A DNA stretch of 64,000 nucleotides, from NCBI GenBank assembly GCA_019802505.1, contig JAFMOC010000038.1:855001-919000 (forward strand), written 5' to 3'. This stretch comes from Corydoras sp. C115 (lineage: Eukaryota > Chordata > Actinopteri > Siluriformes > Callichthyidae). Numbering within the stretch: position 1 is the stretch's first letter; each line of letters starts with the position of its first letter. This document shows positions 26,001 through 39,482 of this stretch, in pieces. Under the pieces are notes generated by a model. The model made no database searches and was not told where the DNA came from. It saw only the letters and a list, made by a program, of their open reading frames with translations. A program made the translations under genes and the position numbers.

Positions 26001-29000
26001 AAATAAATACAAAAAACACCTAAACAGCATTTATAGTTGTTGCATGGAAATAATGTGTGTCAGTCAGTCAAGACTGAAAATTAACTGCTTATTAAATACC
26101 CACACAGTAAGTGAATTTTCAATGCATGTCTAGTGAAAGCTACTCAACTGTGATCTTTGTAAATCTGACCATTGCATTAATTACCTTGTCAAGAAAATGG
26201 ACAAAAGAAAATAAAGCATTTAAGATGAAAAAGAAAATTAAATAAATAAATGTAATAATACTGTGGTTTCTATAAAAGCATCCATTTTTAGACCTTAAAG
26301 TGAAATTATTGTTTGAATTGTATTGTTGAAACCAGGATATAGTAAATTCTCCAAAAACAAGATATTTTAGTTTAATTAAAAATATATATATTTTTTTTTT
26401 AGATAACTAAAATGCTATTTAGGAAACACTCAGTACAAAAACGAAATAGTCACTTGCCTTATCCTTTAGCAGGCCTTTGGGTCCAATCACTTTCTCAAAC
26501 AAATGCTTTCCCACATGAGAGTCGACAGCAGACAGTGGGTCGTCTAGCAGGTACACATCTGCTGAGCTGTAGGCTGCTCGAGCTAGACTTACCCGCTGTT
26601 TCTGCCCTCCGCTCAAATTGATTCCCTGGAGTTAGACGATGGATGAGTTTCTGATTAGTTAGTTCATATTTGCACCCCACATGCTTTTGTACTCTTTAAT
26701 TTTATGAAATTAACAAAAATTGTTTTGTTATCATCACAACTCAGATTCAAAACAGAACATTTAAAAATCCAAACCCTAAAAATGCTTTTTTGGTTTACGC
26801 CAGTATTTTATTACAAAATAATATAAGTAATATCTGTTTTACATGCTTCAATGTAACAGTGTATATTTTAAGAAGAAATGTGTTACTCTGACCCAGGTGT
26901 TAATTCATTTATTTTCGTATTTGTGATTTGTTATTTGAGTCTTAATGAGGCTTTTTCTCTGCAAAAAAGTAGTGAACACTAGGTCCACTGCTGGTCGAAC
27001 ACATCTAAATGCTGCATTGCTTACAATTCAAACAGAAAAGACCCAGGCCAAATTCAAGTGCTACCCACTAGACTACCTCAGCCATCCAGTCACCTTCAAA
27101 AATCATGAAGATTCTAATTAAAATTAATTTAATTCCAATTCAAGCTGCAGCAAGTTTTTGGTGAAAAATAAAACTATACTGTGTAAAAGTGCTAAATTTT
27201 TTGGCACAGTGGCAAAAAGCCTCCTGATATTTATTGAATGTTATGATATTTTTAAATGGTTACATTTACGTTTATTAACTCTAATAACATTGCTTTAAAA
27301 ATCTACAAGTTGGGGCTGAAAAGGGTCTGCGTTTATTTCATGTGTAAAGAATTCAATTGGAATTTTGTTCTTTTCAAACATACAGATAATTTTTTTCTCA
27401 GAATCAAAAAATATTACAATATTAACATATTGGTCATCCCTGCTACAGATAGTAATTATTTAATTATTTTCTAATTTGCCTAATAATAAATTGATTTTAT
27501 TTAGTAGTAAGACAAAATACTTAAATTTATGTATTATTTATTTTTGCAATCTAAAGAAAACAAGACATTTTAGGTTGTAATTTTGAACAAGTTACACAAA
27601 GAGTAATGTAAATATGAAATAATAAACATTAGGATTAAATAACATTTATGTGAAACTGCATTACAACTGTGTTTCTCTATAACCATTTTTCTTTTCTAGA
27701 ACTAATTCTCAGAAATCTATTTAGCTTTATTGGTTGCTTCACCTGAAAGGACTAAACCATTTTACAGGGACAACAAAATGGTCTGCTAAATGCAGTTTAA
27801 CACTAAGAATGATGTTTTCATTACAAACTCCAAACAACATCCAATTTAGTTTTATCCTGCATTGTAAAATAAAAATTATTGTAAAGATAATACATGTTGT
27901 AAACATTTGGATTATACATATTAATGCATGCATAATTTCTCTGTAAGGCAAAATATTTTCTTGAGCATTACCTTCTCTCCAATTTCTGTCTCCACTCCTC
28001 CAGGAAGAAGCTTCAGGTCTGGAGCTAATGCACATGCTTTCACTACCTGCTGAAACTTCTTCTCATCCAGATCTGAGCCAAAAATTATGTTGTCCTTTAG
28101 AGTAGCATTCTGAATCCATGCTTGCTGGGGCACATATGCCACAGATCCCTAATAAATCACAATTAAGAAGTATAGTTGTAAAAATTACATTTAAATATAA
28201 ACACATAACTTTATTAAATCAATATAAAAACTTACTGAATATGCAGAAGCCAATGAGCATTTAATAAATAATACAATACAAAAAAATAAACTGGATTACT
28301 TTACTTGGATACAGTACAGATGACAAGAATTCTATCACTTGTATACAATGTGACCTGATGCTTTTAATTTAAATGAGCATACTTTTTTGATTAGATATCC
28401 TGTAAAAAATAAAATTAACTCAAAATAGTTTATTGGTGCTGTGTGAAAAACAGCTGCCTCTCCAGTAGAGCTGTCTTAATTTCCTTGAGTGAACCCTCAT
28501 ATAGGGATCAATAAAGTTATATCTATCTATCCATCTATCCAGAATATAAAGAATCCTTATTATATTTAACAATCACAAGGCTGAGTAAACTTACTAAGTA
28601 CATCTAACTGTGTGAACTCATGTTTAAGGTTTTTGGTATGAAATTAAGCCCTCTGTATTTTTATACTGTGCTATCGCATTATCTGACATAATCTGAATAC
28701 ATGCAGAATATAACCGTGAATAAATGCCCATATCACTATTTAGCATTGTTTTTTTAATGATATTTTTGTAAGTATGTCTGACAGACTATAACCAAAGGTT
28801 GTAAAGAAAAAGTCAGTCCAAAATAGCAACTCTTCATCTGTATCACTACCTTGATGTGGATAGAGCCTGAGAGATTGTGCATCTCCCCCAGTATAGCTGA
28901 GATCAGAGATGATTTTCCTGATCCCACCACACCTACTACTGCCACCAAACGACCGGGATCAATGTCTAGATTCACACTGAGAGAACATAGAGAGAACACT

Positions 29001-32000
29001 AAAGGACCAGATGCCAGTTTATTAAATTCCATAAACATATATAGACAGATGGACAAACACAATTGCAAAAATGAAATGGATATTATAAAACACTGCTGTA
29101 TTCTTACAAATAATCATGAGGTAAAATGCATGTTAAAGATGCACAATTTTTACTGAAATCATACAAAAAGAGGATTACCAGCAGACAAATCTGTAATATT
29201 TTCTACTGTTGAACTAAAGGCATGAGTGTTGAATAATTAAGTTAATGATTAAGATGAAGCTTATTTTTAAGCATTTAAATGGACCTAAATTTTATTGGCA
29301 CACAATGAGCATTCATCTCATTATTATGACAAACCAGCACCAGCTCAAACACTAAAAATAGATATACTCTCTAAAGCTGCAGAAATAAAATGACCGAACA
29401 AATGGACTTCACGCCAAGATAATATGAAACACAGAAACTCACTTTTTTAGAGCTGGTTCTTCACTACTTCCCCACGAAAATGTGCTATTGCTGAAGCTCA
29501 CTGCAGTGTCTGATCAATAGAAAAGCAAATAAATGTCAGGATTCTCATTTTGTTTCTGTAAATACAGTTGTCTTTAATTAACAATGAAATTAAACCCTAA
29601 ATTTGCTGTAAATTTGCACATTTGCAATTTATATAATTTTATATAATGTAAATGCCATATCAATACAAATATAAGAATTGTTATCTTGTATAAATATTAT
29701 ATGACAACACATTATTCTGAACGTTCAAATAGAACCATGTGATACAATGTATGTTTGCATTATATCCTTTGGCCCATAGCTTATTTTTAAGATGATTTGA
29801 TGTTTCTGAACTGTTATTCAGTAATCAGCTTGTGAACAACTTTAAAATGAGTTGAAACGGTTTTCCATATCATACAGGAGAAGAAGAATTACATAAAAAG
29901 GTGCCATATACATGATGAAGTGACTTTAGTATTTTATATCCTCAGTCATTTATTGGAAAAATAGCTTTCATGCTTTTAAGAGGGAATTATTCTTTTGTGT
30001 TACATTGACAAGATGTTATTTTACTGCAGGCTAAATGTCTTTAGGAGGTTTTGGGACTAAATGCCCTATTTATGGCTGTCACCACAACTAAAAAATACAC
30101 ATAAATACACTTTAAGTATAGATTCGAAGACGTACTTCTTATTCCTATAACTATTTAGATAATTTTTATATTATTTAGTTATAAGTCACTTCTAACAAGG
30201 TATATAGGGGTTCTGAAACTTAACCAAATCCACTTTGGGTGTAAACACACTAGACCGATAACCAATCTGTCAGTTTGAGAAAAATGAATGAGTAGAGTTA
30301 CTTTTAGTGGGATCCTGCTGCACAGCTGTCTTGTCCAAATCTTCTCCACTAAGAAACTTTTCCAACCTTTTATTGGATACTGAAGTCTATGAATAAAAAC
30401 ACAAATGAGGCCTGACAACTGCTGGAATATAAAACTATGATTATGAATACGAAATAATCATAATTCATAAAAGAGGAATAATAGCGGACAATCCAAAACA
30501 AACTCCAAAAGTTATGTAAAAAAAAAAAAAAAAAGAATTTACATATGTTAGGTACCTGAACAATGGAAGAGATCAGCATTGGAAGCATGGCAAGTGGAAA
30601 ACGTAGTATGTTGAACAGGGAGATGGCAGTGAAAGCCTTTTCCGCATCCAAGATATTTTCCGAACTTACAGATACAAAAACAGCAAAAGTTGCCAGAGAC
30701 ACCTATAAAACATACAGTTTATCAGTGCAAGTTCTGAAGAAATCACACACAGACACAGGGAGAACATGGAAACTACATCAAGTATCTGATTTGATCCTTG
30801 GATTCCTATTGCTAATTATACATATCGTTAAATTAGTTGAAATTAGTTTAAAATGGTAATTAAATACATCTCTAAATTAAAACATGAGGTTTCATAAATA
30901 ATACCCACCAGAGCTGGAGCACAGGCAAAAATAAAGGTGGAGACTGACCCCAGATAAGCAAACTTCCTCATCACCTTCAGCTCTTTATCTCTTATGTCAT
31001 GAACTTGAGTCTGAAAAGATGGCTCCCAGGCATAGAGCTTTAGAATCTAGTAAACAAACATGGGGGTAATATGGTCAGATAAATTAAAGAAATAAATATG
31101 TGAGAGAGAGAACTTGAAGGGTAATAAACTATGCAAAAAAAGAATTCTCTAAGCAACAGTACAGCTACAGGTGGGCTTTTTTTAGTAAAAAGGCATCTCT
31201 CTGCTTGGCATTTGGGCCACCAACAAAATGTCAATAAGATATGTTTGACAAAATAATTGTAGGTCCTGATGCTTGCAGCTTATTCATGAAACACAATGTG
31301 TAATACAATGTAGCCAAACACAAAGTCTCTGTGGGATTGTGGACTTATCACCTTCATTTATAAATCCTGAAAAGCCTGAAATGTCAAGAACACTCTCTGG
31401 GATAATCAAAGGCATATTGAATGTGCTGTGAAACCGGTCACTTACTTTAATACCATTCAAGATTTCATTCATGATTTTCATTCGTTTATCCTTAAACTTC
31501 ATACTGTCCATCTGCAAGACAAACACATTAACACTGTTACACAAGTTTAAATATTTACCTGTTGTTAATAAATTTGCATATGATCTGTTTTCTAAATGTG
31601 TAAATGGGTTTAGATTCAGAACCGTGCACAGCAATGGAATTTTCACAGCATCTTTAAACTTGCATTGTTATTTCTATGTAGTAGAACTGTCTAAAATAAA
31701 TTCAGGGTTTTACAAAATATAACAAAATCAAAAACAATCAATCATATTCTATGTGTATTATTTCAGAAAAAAATTGCAATGATTTGTGCAATATTTTTAA
31801 TTAGATGAAGCATATTATGTACACCTTAGGTAAAGCTAAATAAATCAGGCATCACTTTTCAAACATTTTGATGTTTAAAACTTGTGTACTGCGTTAGTAA
31901 CTTAAGTTTAATTTGTGTAGAATGTGTGAAGTGAAACCCCTAACTAACAATAACTTCTAAAATCTTTTTGGGTAAAGGACCAAATTATATTTTGTAATAA

Positions 32001-32777
32001 AAGATTACATTTTGTTTTATCTTAGTTTATCTTATCTTCATATAAGTTTTAATAAAAGGTTAATTATTCATAATTGAAAGTACCTGAAATGATTTGGCCT
32101 TGGTGGCTAAGAAACCATTAATAGGAGCCAGAAGCAGCATAACTAACAGTCCGGCTAGGACAGAAGGTCCTAGCTCAATCCAAAGAAAGGCTATGGATAA
32201 AATTATTTGCAATGGACATGACCAGAGCAGGTGAATGAAGTTTGTCACATCGTTAAACCGTTGAGCATCAGCTGACATCAGATTTACTGTCTCCCCAACA
32301 GTGGATTCCTTTCTAGCATCATTAGACATGACCAATGCCTATAAAACAAAAAAAGAATCAGCTCATAATTCACAGGTACAGAATTAGGTCATAAGGACCT
32401 TTTGATAAGGACCTCAACAATGTTTTTAGGCACTTTGTTATTATGAAAACAATTAGTTTTCCTTTACGGCAGGTTGTCTTAAAGGGTTCTTATTTCTTTA
32501 GATATTTTAATGTTTACATTCTGGGTTTGATAATATAAAAATAATCTTGTTTATGCAAATAATTATATATATATGTATATTTATATAAAAATAAATAACT
32601 TAAACCATATAAGAAATAATTAGTTAATAAATTAACTAATTAACTAATAATTAGTTTGTTAATAAATAAAAAAAACTTTTATAAATACTGACATATACTG
32701 CAATACAAATCAATAGCAAAATAACACAATTTGGTTTAAAAAATTACAAATGTAGTGGAAATTTATTAATCAATGCA

Positions 32778-32822
<45 letters not shown>

Positions 32823-35800
32823 GCACATACGTATATCAGATATTCAGAATTTATTTACCTATAATAGGAAAAGGCTTTTACCTTTTTATATACAGCTGCC
32901 ATGAGAGCTGTACGCACTTTCATGCCAAGTGTAAAACATCGTAGAAAATACTGTTGGAGGAACAAGGACTGCAAAAGTGCCACAATAAGAAGGAGAACTG
33001 CATATATGTAACCTTGCCATGTGTAAATCGATTTATCCTGAGTGAATGAGATCATAACTCTATAAAGAGATAGAAAAAATATGTTAATAAAACTGATAAA
33101 ATGAATACGAAGTTACGAAGTATTAAACTAGTGGGTATGTCATATAGTCATAGCGATTCATTACATTAAATAAGAACCTTAAATTACATGGTTGCACAAT
33201 TTTCTATATATTATAAATTTTTTTTTTTTTTTTCGGGATGGGATAAAAAATTACTACCAAGCATAAAAAACGAGCAAATCTCAAAAGTTTTACTCACTTG
33301 AGAAGCTGAGGACTTGCAAAAGCCAGCAGATCTTGTAATAGTTTAAAGATGGCAGATTCTATAAGCAGCCATTTAAAAGTTTTGGTAATAGTCCACACAA
33401 GCCAAAAATTAGGAAAATTATCTTCTTTTTCTTTTTTTTTCTTCTTCTTTTCGGCTTGTGCTCCTGTCTCTTCCTTACATTAAAAACAATGGTAAATTTG
33501 TTGGAAAATGTGAGATTGCTCCAGAGTTCAAAGGTTCTACATGCTACATGCTTTAAGTCTGTTTTTGAATGCAGGTGTGTTAGCACATGCAATTATATAG
33601 GGACATGTATATTGAATATCTTTCCTATTCCCAATTCAATTAATCTAACACACAAAACATATGATTTATCTATATTATGATATCATTGACCTGTAACTTA
33701 GTTGTGGTGAGTGGAGTAATAAAGTCAATTTTACAGTATAAAACTCCTTAGTACTTGTACAAATACTTGTACAATATTTACAAATATTGTAAATATGAAC
33801 AAATGTATATATTATGTTTTACATATAATTGATTTTTGAATAGCTAAAGTTTTGATAATTCAAATTTAAGACTTTCATTTGGGTGTAATATGACTTTAAA
33901 AAGTAAATCAAAAAGATTACATTACTTACCATAAAAAGAACATCCTGACTGACCCCCTTGGCAAGGCCATTCTGGTCAGGTGCAGAATTCAACATTGTTT
34001 GTGTTCTCTTTTTGCTTTGTTTCTTCTGAAGCCTTTGGCGAGCTTTTTTTAGCTCTTTCTCCATAATTTCATCAAATCTTTGGCTGATGCAGCTTGTGGT
34101 GTCCTGTTCATTCAACTCCCACATGTCCCCCTGCACCAGTGGTCTTTTGTAGCCATTAATAATCATTCTGAAGTAAAAGAATTACACACAATGTGATTGT
34201 GTGATCTGTGTTAAACAAATCATACTATTTTTTTTTTATCTACAATACAATAAAATACAATATTTTGTTTCACTAAACATACATGGTATATGTAAGTTCT
34301 TAACCATGTGTTCTTAAACGTTACATCTCGGTAAATAATTTTAACTGTGATGATAGTACAGATGTCACATTATTAGGTTAATGTTTGGTATGGATTCCTA
34401 AAGTAGCCTTATTTTACTGCATCATTTTTTTTTACATCAACAATAGTTTCCTGGAACTGTACATCAACAGCAAGTTCTGGACCAAGACACATCAGCTTTA
34501 AAAAGTGAAGTGCTCATGCCAGTGACTTTGATGCTTCATGAGTGGCTTCCATTTTGTGTCATATTTCTACTTTCATGTAGTCCCATGCCATGTGTCTCAG
34601 CCAAAAAAAATCCAATAATAGACTTACTGCGAGATGCACAGGGCATTTGTTCTTTGTTGCAAAAAGCTGTTATATAAATGGAAATTAAAGGTAAAAATGT
34701 ACCTGTTGAGCCAGTTGAATGTAATTCTGCTAATAAATGCAGCACCAATTTCAGGGTTCTACAAATTGAAACAAAATTTAAATTAATAAAAAATTGTGTG
34801 ATATAATCTGCATAATATAATAGTGCATGATAATACAAATATTTCAGAATGACAAAGGGCTCAAGGATAAATGATCAGATCAGGGTTCAAACCTGGATCC
34901 CCAGCACTGACAGGTGAATGTGCTAACCACTACTGTGCCACCAGCTTTAAGCACTGTAGGTTAAGTGAATTTTTTGGAAACTTTAAGTATATAGCATGAG
35001 CAAGACTTTAAGGTAAAGAGAAATAAATTTACAATTTAGTAAAAACTAGAAGACTAAGTTTCTGGTTAAAGACCAGATCTAAATTCAAAGCAAATTCAAG
35101 GGTTAACTTTAAGACAACAATAAATTCCAGCCTGCCACAAAATTCATCCTAGCTTAGTCTGTGTTAGCTGATAGTAAGCTGTAAATAAAACAAATACTAG
35201 CTCAATAAGGTATAGAGTAAAAAAAAAAAAAGATCCATGTTACAAACATTGTACTGAGACTCGAATATGGGCTTTTAAGGTTTATATATAATCTAAGGTT
35301 AGATACTTTGCATTCCAAGCTGCTTTGCTCATAACATTAACTTGGTTATCATGTCTTTTTGATTTCTTGTTCGTTGGCCTATTGTGTGGTGAAAGTTTGA
35401 ATTTAAACACTGGCACAATAATATTACTTAATATAAAATATTTTTCATCAAGATAACTAAGGGATGGTTTAATGTGACCGTTTGTGCTGAACAATGAGGA
35501 ATCCATATTTCTACATGAGCATCTACCATTCATACTTTAAAAACACAGAGAATCTTACCTGTTTTGCCACCTCTTTGAGGTCAGGAGGAATGTCTGCAAT
35601 AGCTGACAAAATCAATGCAACCAGCTGAAGTCCATAAGCTATATTAAATAAGCAGAACCGGCTAAGATCTGGAATCCCCGTCTGATAATGAAAAAGGAGG
35701 CAAATTTTTACAGACCAAATAACTCAGAAATTTATCCAAAGCTAATGATAATGGTGTTTATTAAGCATTAGCACCTCTTGTAGGGCTTCCCTTAGCAGAG

Positions 35801-38278
35801 TTTGGAAAGGGAATATTCCACAGATTATCAGCAGCAGCCAGAAGAAGAAGAGGCTTTCTGAATCGACGGCTTGTTTCTTGCGTCTTATAGCTTCCTGAAT
35901 CAACATTACCCCTATCTATGATATAAAAATATAGTGATATAGATATAATATAGATATAAAAATATAGATATAAAAATATAGTGTTCACTTATATTCACTT
36001 GTACACTTTTTTTCATAACACAAATTTGGTTAATGTTATATATACTGAATATACATACTTTACTTTTTAAATGATTATTCATTTACATAATTGTATAATT
36101 ACTTAATTACTATTTAATACATACATTTTATTTCATACAAAATCTATTGTGTTTGGAATGTTGTGCACATTATGGGTTTATTGTTGATGAATGTTCATAG
36201 TGTAAATTGTGTACTGTATATTAAAATTAGAAAATAATTCAAATTTATGTAATCCATTATGCAATGGGGCAGATTCCTGGTCCCACAAAGTACTTTGGAG
36301 GAAGTGCCCTTAAACAAGGCACCAAAGCACAATTGCTCCCCAGACGCAATATAAAAGCTTTCCCTCTGCTCCATCCGCGTGTGTTCACTTCACTCAGTGT
36401 GTGTATATGTGTGTGTTTAACTGCATGGAAGGGTGTGTTAAGCACAGTAGGCAAAAAAGATCACTATCACTTTATTATATTTAATATAAAACCTGCAGTA
36501 TATGCCAAAATATGCCATGAATTGGTTCTGTTTGCTCTGGTATTTTAAACTTTATTTAGAACCACAAAAATAGAATATAAAACACAGAATGGAAAGTAAT
36601 AATTGGTCAATATGTACCAAGTAAAACTGTAATACATATTAAGTATAACAGAGAATATAAGGTACATTTAGGATCACTTTATATGACCAATTCATAAGTC
36701 ATAGCAAAATGTGCTGTGCTATAGCCTGAACACTATACTCAGGAGTTAGTGATATTGGGGAAGAAATTGATTACCATGCTTATATATCAAGAACATCAAA
36801 GCAGCTGTCAGCTTACCCAGGAGACAGCATAAAGCACAGGATTAACATAAAGAACGGCAGGGTTTTTCTGCGCTGATGAGTCACTCGATGGCCCATAATC
36901 TTCCCCAAGAGTGAGAGCAAGTCCAGCAACAGCTGTCAGGAACAGGAGCCCTGCCAGGGCCTGATGGGAAAATGAGATTCAATCAGTGCATTTGCTCGGA
37001 AAAAAAAGGTATGTGTCAAGGTGAATTATGTGGATATAAGTGAGGTTTATAAAAAGTTCTTGAAGTTAGTACTTTTAAGATGTGTTGCTATTGCACTACG
37101 CAGCAGGTGGCACTTAAAGGCACAAAACATTATTTGCATTAGGTGATTCAAATCGTTATTCTTATTTTAAACATCTTTTCATGCTTTTGTTTTATTTAAA
37201 TGTTGTTGCTTCAGGTCAAGTGATACTTTTCACTCATCTCATCATCCGCCATTTTTTGTGCTTACACTGTGCCAAATACCTTAATTCTTATTTTATACTT
37301 TTTAAATTACTTTCAATTGGTTTTTCCCAACCCCCTTTCAGGTTCTGTACACCTCTAATGCTGTGAAATGGTACTCTATTGACCAGTACTTCTTTATGCC
37401 TTATTTCATCCATTTGCAGTTCTGTGCTTTATGCTGGGGGCCCAAACACCATCTTTATCCAATGATTTAAACATTAAACACTGTTTAAACATGGCTCCAT
37501 GATCCATCCCTTCAGATACCTATTCTCATAAGGCATTAATTATTTTGTAGCACCTAGTTCACAACCTATTGGCTCTTCACCATAGATCAGCAATGCCATC
37601 TAACTCTGGTATTCTTTACAAAAAGTAATAAAGGTGCAATACTTTGTATTTAAACATGATCTCTGGTCTGATCAAGTCAATTTACTTGGTTTTATTTTGG
37701 TAAAAAAGCTGGAAGAAAAAAGATTAATATTAACAAATGAATTAATTAACTATTGTCACATAGATGTAAAAAATATGGAAACACACACACACACGTATAA
37801 TTTTTTTTTGTACAATAGTGGCTTGAATTCTGTAAGAGTTTAAAATATAGGCTTTAAATTTAAGGAATTCTTCAAGTGATTCTTGTGTCTTATGGTTGTG
37901 CTGGTAAAGGAATTAAGTAAATGTAATATATTCATTTATTCAAATAAACAATGCTACCTGCTTGCAGATGTAGAGTTTGGAAAAAGGTGTTTTTGGAGAT
38001 TTGTTTTTAAAAATTGCTGCCAAGTGCAGTGGAGTGCAGAGCCAGAGGAATCCAAGCGGCACCCACACCAACACTGTTCTCTCAAAACATATAGGTAGGT
38101 CGGGATCTGCTCGGTTCAGATACGAATAATTCTGTAAAAAAAACACAGATGGATATTATAATGTATGTATTCATAATGCATTATAAAGGCAATTATAAAG
38201 TAGAGGCAGAAAGGCAGCTACGAAAATTTACCTTTATTTATTATTTTTATTACTATTACTATAATTATTAATATTATT

Positions 38279-38337
<59 letters not shown>

Positions 38338-39441
38338 AGTTTTAATACATGTGACTAGATACAAAGATTATAGTCTTTTAAAAAACAAACAATCAGACAC
38401 AATAATTTGTGACGTTCCAGAACTACACATATTTTTAACAATAGGGTCGACATACAGTACATTTAGACTTTTTTCAGTTTATTGTGTAGACACAAATATG
38501 TGCCAATAAAAATGTTTATCACAGAGCTCAGATATGTTAACTGCCCTGTAACCTAAAAAACATATTTTCTACAACAAATGATTAAAGATGCAGCTTTTTA
38601 AATTTTATGTAGTCAGCTGCAACAGCAGAATAATAGTATGGATTTTACTCTCGTAGGCCAAGACAATAAATATTTGGCTTTAATAGTTTTAGACTTACTC
38701 AAAATACACAGACTCAACAGTTCAAGCTGCTATATATAATGTAATGAAATTTAGAAATAGACTCCCCAGAAACCAGCTGAGCTCAAAATTTTATAGCTAT
38801 TGATGTTGGTGCCAACTGTATACATCCATTCATTATATCTTATGTATATTTTTAAGTTGTGCTGATATTAAAATTCCTAAATGTTGGCTGGTCAATAAGG
38901 AGGAACTGAAGAAGAATCAAAGTTAAGTACATATTACTCAAATGAATCACTAAAACGAACATAAGAATACAATCTATTGAAACTTTTTGTTAAATCCCGT
39001 GTCTGCGTGGGAACACAAACAAAACTGACAAGTCATATTCCAGTGATATCAGCTATAGTCCAAAGGTGGATGAGAAAAGCAATGTCATTATTACTGTGAC
39101 TCTGGCTCTCATCTGACAACATATCATATGAATTTAGAAACTGATTTAAAAATGCCACAAATAAAAACAGAAAAAAACTGAAGAATGCAGAATAATCACA
39201 AAAGATAGGGATACATGATAATGATTTACAAGCAGAGGTGCCATTGTTTGTAATTTCTTTATATTTTTAGTCCATTCAAAGGGAAGTTGGGTACACCCCT
39301 GAACATTTTTGATATTATAGATATCTTATTTGATTTTTGGATGGTGTCAGATTATCATCCCAAAGATCCAGCAGGTATACATACATACATACATACATAT
39401 ATACATACACACACACACACACTTTAAAAAAGGACAAGCAT

Positions 39442-39482
<41 letters not shown>

